Of a stretch of 64,000 bases of DNA, positions 34,309-43,806 are shown piece after piece. The DNA is taken from the NCBI GenBank assembly GCA_012862575.1, contig BLSF01000018.1, positions 501,680 to 565,679 of the forward strand, written 5' to 3'. Position numbers and translations under genes: made by a program. The notes beneath the pieces were generated by a model, which saw only the letters and a list, made by a program, of their open reading frames with translations, had not been told where the DNA came from and made no database searches. Numbering within the stretch: position 1 is the first letter of the stretch; each line of letters opens with the position of its first letter. Source of the stretch: Parietichytrium sp. I65-24A (lineage: Eukaryota; Sar; Bigyra; Thraustochytrida; Thraustochytriidae).

Positions 34309-35390
34309 AGCCGGTCACTACGTTCGCTACGCGTGCTCTAGTCTCAGCACATCTCAGCACACACCTTTTTCGCTCCCACATGTTCGTGCTACGATCGCCC
34401 CGCAACAACCGCTTCGTTCCACGTCACGCGGGGTATCTCCGTGACGACCGTGGTTCTGATTTAACCGTAAACGGGCGTAACGAAAGGTACCAATTGCCAT
34501 TCCGCTCCTGCACAGTCCGACACGGCCGGGAAAAGCGCTGCTAAGACAAACGCTAGTGATGCGCGATGACCCGCTCGGAGCATTGCACTTTGAGCCAGCG
34601 CGAATTTCAGGGGGAGGGTTCTAGTAGAGATGTTAGGTGTGGCAAGGATTTCTCCCCCGGTATTCGCGAGCCTGAGCAGATTTCTTTCTTGCACGTCGTG
34701 TGTTCGCGCTGCATTTGCTCTTAGCGCACGGGCCTACTAAAATGTCCCCAATGACATCATGCTGATTTTCATCTAGTCAAATTGTGTATCGTCTGACGTC
34801 AGTCATATTCTGGGCGTTTTCCAGAACCCTATGGTATCCCGTCGGAAATCTTAAGGGCGGTCCAAGAACTCGGAGTCTTAAAGATTTTGGGCAGCACGTG
34901 TTAAGAGCGGGAGGAAGCAAGAGGCCCTCTCAAATTGGACTGAGCAATGAGAGACAGCGTATAATAAATCCGTCCCTCTCGCATAGGAGTTCATTATATA
35001 ACCTTAATCGTTCTAGAGAATCCTTTAAATTCCAATTATTGGCTAACGAATTGGGTAGGATCCAGTAGCAAAACTCCAGTCCGCCTCAGCGATACACTAC
35101 CGCGTCGTTTAGCAGGCTGCTAAAACGAACTTCTCTTAACATAGTAGCGAGTTTTAAACTACGATTAGAATAAAGCTCCTAAGTCAGCGAGCAAGAAAAT
35201 ATTTCTCCCTTTAAGTGAACCTATTACGCTCTCTTTAGCGCATACGGCCTAATCGCCTTTATGCAATACGCTGGCGCCCCGTGAAAGATCGGAAGACGCC
35301 CAGTAGCACTCCTCCATTATCATATCCATAACAATATCCCTAGTATCCCTAACTCCCGCCTAGTGCTAATAGGGCGTAGCCAAACCCCCC
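34309..35390. repeat. left copy of duplicated block 3
   Basis: About 1082 nt that repeats as 35758-36848 with roughly one to two percent differences. A 94-codon open frame in both copies differs at five positions, all replacements, so it does not look selected. Confidence 0.92.
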
Positions 35391-35756
35391 GACCCCGTCG
35401 TCCCGGGTACCCGGGGTAAGGGTACCGTTCCGTTCCGTTACCGTACGGCCGTCCTACGAAGGTAAAGGTAACGGCCGACTACTTACGGTTACCGGTTCCG
35501 TTGGTCGGGCCGGTACCGGTTACGGGGTTGGGGTTAGGGTACGGACGGTAAGGTTAGGTCGGGACGGGTAAGGTTTAGGTTTAGGTACGGTTTCGGTTTC
35601 CGTCCGGGTAGGGGTAGGGTTTGGGTTTAGGTTAAGGTTTAGGGTTTTGGGTTACGTTACGTTTGGTTTGGTTTTAGTTTAGTTTGGTTTTGGTTTTGGT
35701 TTTGGTTTTGGTTTTCGGTTACGTAGTCGTCCTTTCGTTCGACGTAGGTTCGTACG
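35391..35756. other. GT-rich tract lacking CA and AT dinucleotides (probable read noise)
   Basis: 366 nt that match nothing in the right copy and run into the N at 35757. No CA and no AT dinucleotide occurs in it. Successive base runs mostly follow the order T, A, C, G. It passes into GGTTTT-type repeats near the end. I read it as pyrosequencing tail noise and not biology. Confidence 0.7.
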
Positions 35757-35757
35757 N
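35757..35757. other. single N, contig junction 3
   Basis: Third ambiguous base. Sequence to its right restarts at the beginning of duplicated block 3. Confidence 0.95.
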
Positions 35758-36848
35758 AGCCGGTCACTACGTTCGCTACGCGCGCTCTAGTCTCAGCACA
35801 TCTCAGCACATCTCAGCACACACCTTTTTTTGCTCCCACATGTTCGTGCTACGATCGCCCCGCAACAACCGCTTCGTTCCACGTCACGCGGGGTATCTCC
35901 GTGACGACCGTGGTTCTGATTTAACCGTAAACGGGCGTAACGAAAGGTACCAATTGCCATTCCGCTCCTGCACAGTCCGACACGGCCGGGAAAAGCGCTG
36001 CTAAGACAAACGCTAGTGATGCGCGATGACCCGCTCGGAGCATTGCACTTTGAGCCAGCGCGAATTTCAGGGGGAGGGTTCTATTAGAGGTATTAGGTGT
36101 GACAAGGATTTCTCCCCCGGTATTCGCGAGCCTGAGCAGATTTCTTTCTTGCACGTCGTGTGTTCGCGCTGCATTTGCTCTTAGCGCACGGGCCTACTAA
36201 AATGTCCCCAATGACATCATGATGATTTTCATCTAGTCAAATTGTGTATCGTCTGACGTCAGTCAAATTCTGGGCGTTTTCCAGAACCCTATGGTATCCC
36301 GTCGGAAATCTTAAGGGCGGTCCAAGAACTCTGAGTCTTAAAGATTTTGGGCAGCACGTGTTAAGAGCGGGAGGAAGCAAGAGGCCCTCTCAAATTGGAC
36401 TGAGCAATGAGAGACAGCGTCTAATAAATCCGTCCCTCTCGTATAGGAGTTCAGTATATAACCTTAATCGTTCTAGAGAATCCTTTAAATTCCAATTATT
36501 GGCTAACGAATTGGGTAGGATCCAGTAGCAAAACTCCAGTCCGCCTCAGCGATACACTACCGCGTCGTTTAGCAGGCTGCTAAAACGAACTTCTCTTAAC
36601 ATAGTAGCGAGTTTTAAACTACGATTAGAATAAAGCTCCTAAGTCAGCGAGCAAGAAAATATTTCTCCCTCTAAGTGAACCTATTACGCTCTCTTTAGCG
36701 CATACGGCCTAATCGCTCTTTATGCAATACGCTGGCGCCCCGTGAAAGATCGGAAGACACCCAGTAGCACTCCTCCATTATCATATCCATAACAATATCC
36801 CTAGTATCCCTAATCCCCGCTAGTGCTAATGGGCTAGCCAACCCCCGC
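35758..36848. repeat. right copy of duplicated block 3
   Basis: About 1091 nt matching 34309-35390, with an extra CATCTCAGCA-type unit near 35805. It runs on into unique DNA upstream of the gene at 37265. Confidence 0.92.
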
Positions 36849-37034
36849 TGCCCGGTAGGAGTCCTGTCCTAGCGCTCAGAGTAAGCGCATCTAGGTCCTG
36901 TGCGGCTACGGTGGTGGTAGCGAGTAGTGCGGAGTAGTTGTAGCGTTTGCCTGGGAGTGGTTGTAGTAGTTGGTTGACTTGTGTTGTTATGTTGTTGTTG
37001 TTGTTGTTCGATGCTCTTGCAGTGTCAGATCATC

Positions 37035-37082
37035 GTCAGATTGTCAGATTGTCAGATTGTCAGATTGTCAGATTGTCAGATT
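37035..37082. repeat. six perfect tandem GTCAGATT units
   Basis: An 8-bp direct repeat, six exact units, with degenerate units on both sides. It lies about 180 nt upstream of the start codon at 37265. It is too short and spacer-free to be a CRISPR array. Confidence 0.95.
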
Positions 37083-37264
37083 GTCAGCTCAGCTTGTCAG
37101 GTTGTCAACGTGCCAGTGCATGCCTGCGCAGCTTCCTCTTTGCAGTCGTCATTCATCATTCATCATTCGTGATCCGTGATTCGTGATTCGCCAGTTGTCA
37201 CTTGGGTCAGAAGAGAGGCGAGAAGGAGCAGATAGTTTTGGTTGTTGCTTGTTTGGTCGACGAG

Positions 37265-38503
37265 ATGGAGGACATTTTGATGGAGACGGACTTTGACGGG
37301 ATTCTGAGCCTGAAGGAGGAGATTGACGTGGATGCGCTCCTGCGGGAAGGGTTCCTGGAGGATGACTTGCCGGGCGGCGAGCTGCAAGGGCTGAATGCGA
37401 TCAAGCTCGTAGAGAATGATGCCCAGGAGGATATGGCCATGAGCGTGTTTGAGATGCCCGAGGAGAGAAAGATTGGCAAGAAGGCGAAGCGCAGTGAGCA
37501 GGAGTCGGAGATGATGGGCTTGCACCGACACGTGACGGACGGCGTGGCGCCCATCTCCATTCCGAATGGAAACCCATTTGCCCGCCAGCACCAAGGAGGA
37601 AGCGCTCTCCCGCCAAACTACGCATTGTCTGGCGACCTTGCTGTACTGCACCGCCCGTCAAAGAGCGAGAACGAGTACATGCGCATCACCTCGCAGCCTC
37701 CACTCGAGATCAGGACGAGGACCAAGAATGAGAACCGCACCTTCTCGTGCTCCATCCAGGTCACCAAACTCACTTCGCCTGATTGCTGCAGCGTTACCGT
37801 GGATCTCTGCTATGCTACGGACCCTTCCACAGTCATATCGACCCTGGGTGGAACTCTCACCAAGGCCATCGATGTCGGCAACGTGAGTTTTGATGACCTC
37901 AGCGTGAGTGTTGCGTCTCCAAAACACTCCGAAAAGGAGTTCATGCTCCGCATCACTTTGAGCGACGCTGGAAAGGCCAAGGCGCTCTGCGGAGACCGCG
38001 TCAAATCCGAGCCAGTTTGCGTGTATTCTACCCCGTTTTATGCCTTCAGCCACAAGAGCGTTCTCAAGCGCCGTCGTGAGGTTACCCTTCGCGCCCTTAG
38101 CCACACCTCGATTTCGTGTTCCACCTTGGAGCACAACAACCTGCACGTTGTTGGGGCACCATTTGTGCGCTCGGACAGGCTCCAGTGCGTGTTCCGCGTG
38201 AGACGCGCGGACTGCGACTCGCACTGCCTCGAAGCCATGCTGAAAGAAGCCGAGTGCAAAGAGTTTCAAACGGAGGAGGAGAGCTGGCTCTCCCTTCGCG
38301 CTCCGCACCTCGAGGTATTCTCTGAAAGCGTCTTGTTTTTTCAGCTTCCGAAAGCGTTCTTCTTGAGCAACTCAGACATTCAAGCCTATGTCCAAGTCAC
38401 CAACGATGGCCGCAATTTTTCGAACGCCATCCCATTGTACTATGCCGCGGAGGCACCCCCATCCCCGAAGAGACATTGCAACAGTATTCGTTCCAGGATG
38501 TAG
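37265..38503 (+). CDS. possible Ig-fold (Rel/IPT-like) transcription factor
   Basis: 412-aa protein from the ATG at 37265. Residues ~1-60 are acidic and hydrophobic, like an activation segment (MEDILMETDFDGIL). A basic stretch, RKIGKKAKR, follows near 70. Residues ~135-275 read as a beta-sandwich ending in VCVYSTPFYAFSHKSVLKRRR, whose basic end could contact DNA. Residues ~280-400 resemble an IPT/TIG fold: SISCSTLEHNNLHVVG, then VRSDRLQCVFRV, and finally YVQVTNDGRNFSNAIPLYY. The paired arrangement recalls Rel-homology and other Ig-fold transcription factors. No family is firmly recognised. It could instead be another beta-sandwich protein. Confidence 0.5.
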   Translation: MEDILMETDFDGILSLKEEIDVDALLREGFLEDDLPGGELQGLNAIKLVENDAQEDMAMSVFEMPEERKIGKKAKRSEQESEMMGLHRHVTDGVAPISIPNGNPFARQHQGGSALPPNYALSGDLAVLHRPSKSENEYMRITSQPPLEIRTRTKNENRTFSCSIQVTKLTSPDCCSVTVDLCYATDPSTVISTLGGTLTKAIDVGNVSFDDLSVSVASPKHSEKEFMLRITLSDAGKAKALCGDRVKSEPVCVYSTPFYAFSHKSVLKRRREVTLRALSHTSISCSTLEHNNLHVVGAPFVRSDRLQCVFRVRRADCDSHCLEAMLKEAECKEFQTEEESWLSLRAPHLEVFSESVLFFQLPKAFFLSNSDIQAYVQVTNDGRNFSNAIPLYYAAEAPPSPKRHCNSIRSRM

Positions 38504-38913
38504 CTGAGCTAGTCAGCCCGTTTCGTGTGCTTTGTTTTGTACTGATCACGGTGAGATTGTATGTTCCATGAAGGGGTGGGCCCAGTTTTTTGATTGCAGC
38601 GTATCCTCTTTTCTTTATTAATTTATTGTGTGTACACCTGAAGTAGTATTTATGCGTCAGCCCTTCCCAAAATAAGTATCTATCTATTCTTATCTCTTCA
38701 GTGAAGACGTGCCTTTCTTCGTTTTCTGGCGTGCAGTGCATTCGGTATCTTCGGGAACTCGTAAACGTCCGAGAGGTATACGGAAGGCTCATAATTAAGG
38801 GGTTGATGTTGGTTGGAACACGGGCTCCTGGCTCCCTCGCCCGAGGCCAGCATCTCCAAAGGCAAAAGCGTTTATTTACATATGACAATCGAACGTATTA
38901 GCACATTCCGGCA
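38504..38913. other. spacer between convergent 3' ends
   Basis: 410 nt between the putative transcription factor (+) and the OTUD5-like gene (-). Nothing recognised. Confidence 0.5.
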
Positions 38914-40356
38914 TTACTGCTCCAGGGATGCTGCTATCGCACGCTGCAGCTCTTCATCTTCGTCAAATGCGTTGTTTCTTGCAGTGGGTTCATCTGTGTG
39001 TACATCATATCCTGATTCCTCTTGGCTAAGCGTCATCGCTCTTCTAAGGTCCTCCTCTTCGTCATCTTCAGGTGTGTGATCTTCCAAGCTCATCTTAATC
39101 GCCGCGTCGAGTAAGCTCTCTTCTGATAAGGCAGGATCATCTGCTGTCGCATCTTGCGATTCACTGTACCGAATGGCCGCAGCCAGCTGTTCCTCTTCTG
39201 AAAGAGCGGATGCATAGTCCTGAAAATCTTTATCGGCCAAATCCGCTTCACTTGCCTTGAGCGCTTCCTCTATCGCGGCTTGCTCTGTCGCAACGAGATC
39301 GGAATCTTGCATTGCAGCTTTTTCATCGAACGCGGCATCTGCGTCTTGCGCGCTCTCTTTGAGAGCTTCGTCCAATCGCGTTAGTTCGTCCGCATGAGGG
39401 TCAGCCAGTGACTGTTCCAGGATACTGTTCAAGTCTGTTCCCGCACCAGAAGTGTGAAGCTCACGAGAGGTCTCAAGAACGTTTAAAAGTGCGGCGTCTT
39501 CATCCTTCTCCTCTGACTGCAGCAATACACGACCATCTGACAACGAAGATTGGTGGGAAGAACGAAGTGAGTCTTGGCGTCGCTTGGACAATGCCAGCGC
39601 CATCTCTTCGATAGCCCCAACTTGGCGGGAGTCCTGCAGTGGCTCGGCAAACCCTGGGCCGACAATGCTGTCGTAGTGTCCACCACCGTAAAATGATAAG
39701 CGCATTGAAGGTCTGTGGCGCGTATCCTCATGGAAAGTCCGAAGCATGCGCGCACCACACACGGGGTCATACGCGTACACTTGAGCCGGCCGGTCGTAAA
39801 TCTCGCAGATGGCCTGTAGTTCAATATCGTCGCCCCACGCACCATCCTTCCTCTTGTGCGCACAGTAAGCTTCGAACCCTTCCTCGTTGCCGACTACGAA
39901 GGGCGAAAAGTATTCCTTCTCGCTCATCATATAGTCCACGCAATACTTGCGGACTGCCATGTGATGCTCTGGAGTTCCGTAGACCTGATGGCTTATCGAC
40001 CTAAAGAGACAATTTCCATCGCCTTCCATTCTCTCCAATCTTAGCCGCATTTTGTCGAGTGCCTTCACATACCGGTCAAATCTCCCAGACGCGACCTGAA
40101 TCTCTCGCCTTCGCCCGCCGCTGCCCTTCCGCACCATTTCGTTCACGTCCACCGTGCGTTCGGCCCAGCATTTTCCCTTGCTCTCCTCATCAAATTCCTC
40201 TTCTTCCAGCTCAAAGTGTCTTGGAATCTCATTTTCCTGATTCCCAATCGGATCGTCATCTTCGCGCTTGCGCTCGCCAGCGTCTTCGCAGCTGCCCCAA
40301 CTACGGCCGTCCTCTTCATCTTCCTTTGCGAGATTGCCTGTCCTTATCTGGGTCAT
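38914..40356 (-). CDS. OTUD5-like deubiquitinase with C-terminal UIM repeats
   Basis: Predicted OTU-family cysteine protease that removes ubiquitin (480 aa). I start at the ATG at 40356; the frame has only TTG upstream. Residues 1-95 are acidic and charged. The OTU domain (~100-235) has MEGDGNCLFRSISHQVYG with the catalytic Cys near 115, VRKYCVDYM, WGDDIELQAICEIYDRPAQVY and GGGHYDSIVG with the catalytic His near 225. These are the motifs of the OTUD5/DUBA branch. After it come repeated UIM-like helices with the Ala-x-x-x-Ser core: EEMALALS, EEQLAAAIRYSES, EESLLDAAIKMSLED, EEDLRRAMTLSQEE and EDEELQRAIAASLEQ. The last four form the C-terminus. They would bind ubiquitin chains and may set chain preference. 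Confidence 0.9.
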   Translation of the reverse strand: MTQIRTGNLAKEDEEDGRSWGSCEDAGERKREDDDPIGNQENEIPRHFELEEEEFDEESKGKCWAERTVDVNEMVRKGSGGRRREIQVASGRFDRYVKALDKMRLRLERMEGDGNCLFRSISHQVYGTPEHHMAVRKYCVDYMMSEKEYFSPFVVGNEEGFEAYCAHKRKDGAWGDDIELQAICEIYDRPAQVYAYDPVCGARMLRTFHEDTRHRPSMRLSFYGGGHYDSIVGPGFAEPLQDSRQVGAIEEMALALSKRRQDSLRSSHQSSLSDGRVLLQSEEKDEDAALLNVLETSRELHTSGAGTDLNSILEQSLADPHADELTRLDEALKESAQDADAAFDEKAAMQDSDLVATEQAAIEEALKASEADLADKDFQDYASALSEEEQLAAAIRYSESQDATADDPALSEESLLDAAIKMSLEDHTPEDDEEEDLRRAMTLSQEESGYDVHTDEPTARNNAFDEDEELQRAIAASLEQ

Positions 40357-41577
40357 TTTTGCAAACAACTACACTCGCAACGATACCAGAAGAGTCCCAG
40401 TCAAGTATTTCGTCAACTTGAGACACCGCTTCTTTCTTCACTCTTTGTGCACTTGTCCGTCAAAGCAGAACGCCACCATCGAGCGGAACCCAACGTTACT
40501 GTTTCAGAGCTAATCAATTCGCTTAGGTGGCATACTACCCATGCACGGGGACACTTGTGGCTGTGTGGGGACTTGCAGGAACATCCAAGTCTCCTTCTTC
40601 TTCTTCCCGGAGTTTCCGGACAGGGGGAAAACAGGGGAGCACTTCTTTGTTCTCTGAGAAAAAGCGTTCTTCAGAACACGAACGAAGAACGCTTCTCCCC
40701 CGAGATCTGAATTTCTGGTCGAGACTGTTTCTCAGGAGGGACGCCATACAAATACCATGCCATGATAGCAGTCATGGTAGGTGCCCATACAGTAGCCTTC
40801 CACTACCTCTCCCTCCGAATTCCGGGGGGAACAATCCCAGCTCAGAGGACCTTAGCTGTATTTCTAAAGTATCTCGTAGGCGTATCGTTCCACGAAACCT
40901 GTGGGCGTTCTTCCCGAGACCAGACACCGTCTAGGCTTCCTCCTACACACTTTCTACCTAGCAGCCATTGAGGAGTAGCATCCACTTACTCCTATCTTAA
41001 CCATGCAACTTCTGCACCTCCTTCCACAACTCGCACATTACGATATACGGCGTTTAGCGCAAACAATAGCAGTGGCGTCACGTGAACGAAGACGGTTTGT
41101 TTGTTGATTGATTTCAATTGATTGATTGTTTGTTGTGTGAAAAAGGGACTTGAAGGAGGACGCGAAGATCGGCAAAAAGGGAAATAAGTCCGTGTCCTCG
41201 GGAGAGGTGTGCGTAGAGCGTAGAGCGTCGGCTAATTGGAAGAGAGAGGCGCACAGAGTGTCGTAGAGCAAAAGGTCTTGGCTGTGGGCGGTTTGCGGTT
41301 TGCGGTTGGCGACAGCGAGTAAGCGAGTAAGCGACCAGGTGGAGATAGGTCGAGTTGTTGCGTGCGTTTGCTGGAATTGGATCATATTGGCGTGCGCTCG
41401 CTGGCAGCAAGTGTGTGCTGCGAGGGCTGGGAGGACGCAGCGGAACGGTTTGCGAGAGGAGGTTGGCGCACGTTCCGTGGGGTGTGGTTGTTGTTCTTTT
41501 TGTCTCGAGAAGATTTGCAGTGGCAAGCATCGATCGAAATTCTGATTGACTGTGAAGCTTTTGCAAAGGTCTCTTGA
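40357..41577. promoter_or_regulatory. divergent promoter region
   Basis: 1221 nt between the start codons of the OTUD5-like gene (-) and the VOC-like gene (+). It has a TTGATTGATTTCAATTGATTGATTG palindromic tract near 41105-41128. No TATA box can be called with confidence. Confidence 0.4.
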
Positions 41578-42606
41578 ATGACGGCTCCTAGAGTCGCGCG
41601 GGTGCTGGTGTGGTGTGACAGCAAGGCGACGGTGAGACAGTCGTTTGAGTTTTTCTCGGGCGGGCTAGGATTCAAGCAAAAGTTAGCTCCCTCATTTCGC
41701 GCGAAACGTAACTTTTTCCCTCTTGCAAACAATACGTTCTGTGCGTCAGTGACAGATGGGAATCTGACGGTGGAGTTTACCTCTATACCTTGGGTATCGG
41801 CCCTGCGCTTGGCGTTTCGACAGCCCCAGGCTGCACAAGTCCTGGCGGTCTGCATTGAAAACGTCAAGGCCAGATCCCTGCAGGAGAATAAACCAGGGTT
41901 TCTAGAAAGTGCCTTTCTTTTGCAGCCGCTAGCGTGGCTCGGGACGCCGTTCATACATCCGCTCATTCTCTGCGAAGTGGATGATGTGCACGGGCACGAA
42001 GAGGCCCGTCTGAAAGGAGATGGCGGCGAGGACGCTCGGCTGAGCGGCGATCACAATGCTAGTAGGAGAACGAGCGATGAGAAAACCCCTCACGTAAAAG
42101 AGATTGTGTTTGGAGAGGCTGACGACCGGCTCTGGGCTTCTGCGTCTCTTTTCATGAGTCTTTCCGAGCAAAGGTTGTCTCCAGGGGTCGTAAGTTTTAG
42201 CGGCCAACCAGAGTATACTTCAAAGGTCCCCATTCTCCGAATTCTGCCTTCGCCGGAATCCACCCTGGTTCTCAAGGTACCGAATCTGAACGCCGCCCGT
42301 AATTCGCTCAATGGAAGAGCGATGTGGGAGGAAATTGGGGGCCCGGGGGAGTGCGGCCGCGACATCAGGCTGGGCATTCCGTTTTTGAAGGGACTGAACA
42401 TTCGTCTGAGCGAATCCGAAGTGTTTGACCCCCGCTTTGTAGAAAATCCCGAGTCTCTCTCAGAAACTTCCGTCTCATTCGAGAGAAACGACATGGGCGG
42501 GATGAGCTGCAGCTCTGTCAATGGAATGGAATTCAAGGAGCGCGTTTTCCGATTTCCGCGGCAGATGGTCTCTGCGCTCGGTCGAAGCTTTCGGCCGCAA
42601 TATTGA
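41578..42606 (+). CDS. VOC/glyoxalase-like protein (tentative)
   Basis: 342-aa protein, ATG at 41578. The start reads VARVLVWCDSKATVRQSFEFF followed by GGLGFKQKL, the usual strand-helix-FY-LGF beginning of a VOC (vicinal oxygen chelate) module. A second module-like half appears at ~175-290 (VFGEADDRLWASASLFMS and IRLPFL-like strands). No clear set of metal-binding His/Glu is visible. A charged insert (~135-170) splits the halves. Function unknown; the fold is inferred from a weak pattern. Confidence 0.4.
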   Translation: MTAPRVARVLVWCDSKATVRQSFEFFSGGLGFKQKLAPSFRAKRNFFPLANNTFCASVTDGNLTVEFTSIPWVSALRLAFRQPQAAQVLAVCIENVKARSLQENKPGFLESAFLLQPLAWLGTPFIHPLILCEVDDVHGHEEARLKGDGGEDARLSGDHNASRRTSDEKTPHVKEIVFGEADDRLWASASLFMSLSEQRLSPGVVSFSGQPEYTSKVPILRILPSPESTLVLKVPNLNAARNSLNGRAMWEEIGGPGECGRDIRLGIPFLKGLNIRLSESEVFDPRFVENPESLSETSVSFERNDMGGMSCSSVNGMEFKERVFRFPRQMVSALGRSFRPQY

Positions 42607-42997
42607 AAATCTTGCCTGTACCTATCTGTACTCACACGCCACACAATCAGTTTCGCCGACGCTTGTACGTTCGCGCATCACATGTCAAAACACATTCATT
42701 ATCATACATTGACCCCCCGTGTACTTGAATCTAAAATTGCCTCTTGTTTCGTTTTCGTTCCAAATTACCTGAATTCTGAATTACATACATGGCCATTGAA
42801 GCATCTCATCCATGGTCCCATTTGTGTGCTGTTTTTGGGTAGTAACCTACTATACTATATGTTGGCGGGATCAATAGGTGTCCTCTTTCTGGTAAGTACA
42901 CATGCATGTGCGGGTGGGTGCTGAGTACTGACAGGGAGTGGTACTCATGCCACCGGGAAGTGAGGGAGAATAAAAGTCGCGAGAAGCTCAGAGAATC
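42607..42997. other. spacer with an AATTCTGAATT motif
   Basis: 391 nt between two + strand genes. It contains CTGAATTCTGAATTAC at about 42768. Nothing else recognised. Confidence 0.4.
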
Positions 42998-43396
42998 ATG
43001 TCTCTAACTGCAGAAGAAGTGGAAACCCAGCGGGTGCGCTCGGAGCAGCGCTTTCAGATCCTAAAGGAAGCCACGGTCGCTCAGATGCACCGGGAGAGAC
43101 TTTTACAGCAGAGAGAGAGCCTGCGCGCACGGCAAGAGATGAATAAGGAGGTTCTAAACGAGCTGAGGTTTGGGCCATACGAGAAGCTCGTGGGCGGGGC
43201 CGGTGCGAAGAAGGAGGACTTTTACGTTCTGACGGGCGGACATTTCTCTGTTATGAACCGTCGCGAGGTGGAGTCCACACTGCTCCAAAGCCAAGTGACC
43301 ACAAAGCAGCAAATGGATAAACTCAGTGAGTCAGTCTTGGAGATTGAGCAGGGGCTGAATAGCAACATTGACGCGTTAGAGCGTCTAAATGCTTGA
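42998..43396 (+). CDS. small coiled-coil protein, prefoldin-like
   Basis: 132 aa, ATG at 42998. Two long amphipathic helices (~5-55 and ~92-130) flank a short beta-prone centre (EDFYVLTGGHFSVMNRREVE). That helix-hairpin-helix layout is typical of beta-type prefoldin subunits and of the related PDRG1. The centre recalls the PDRG1 pattern GNMFIKMP. I would expect a cytosolic co-chaperone role if so. The similarity is structural and weak; another short coiled-coil protein is possible. Confidence 0.5.
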   Translation: MSLTAEEVETQRVRSEQRFQILKEATVAQMHRERLLQQRESLRARQEMNKEVLNELRFGPYEKLVGGAGAKKEDFYVLTGGHFSVMNRREVESTLLQSQVTTKQQMDKLSESVLEIEQGLNSNIDALERLNA

Positions 43397-43806
43397 GATG
43401 CCCAGTGCATAGTAGTTGTTGTGTAAATGAACAGAGTGTAATGTGGCCCCGCTTAGTCCCGGGACAAAGTCTTGACTCAGATGTGAGACAATCGCCCCCT
43501 TCTCTTCTCAATACCTAGCCTTTATTTACCGTGAAAGGATTTGATGCATACCTACATAAATTTAAAACAAAAACATACAAGGTTCAATCATTTGTTTTCT
43601 ATTTTTTCTTAGACACACATAAACACGAAACATGTGCGCGGTACAACCAGCGCACGCGTACTGGGCAGCTCCTGAGTCGCCTGTCATCCATCGAAGGAAA
43701 TTTGACTCCATTTTTCTCTTCTGGTAGAAGGTTGAGCCAGAAAGAAGGGAAACGCTTGAACGAATGCTACATCTCAATGGTTACCGCGTTCTCCTTGGAC
43801 GATCTG
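43397..43806. other. spacer between convergent 3' ends
   Basis: 410 nt between the prefoldin-like gene (+) and the next gene (-). Nothing recognised. Confidence 0.5.

Noticed and set aside
35268-35300. TGGCGCCCC as a retrotransposon primer-binding site, and AGATCGGAAGA as an adapter remnant
   Set aside because: No LTRs or polymerase genes are present. The adapter-like match stops after 11 bases and is present in both block copies, so it is genomic chance.
35520-35710. Interstitial telomere
   Set aside because: TTTAGG and GGTTTT words occur, but not as a regular array. The tract fits sequencing noise better.
34784-36528. 94-codon frame kept in both copies of block 3 (34784-35068 and 36244-36528)
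   Set aside because: The five differences between the copies are all amino-acid replacements, so there is no sign of selection.
37035-37090. CRISPR-like array
   Set aside because: Units are 8 bp with no spacers, in a eukaryotic genome.
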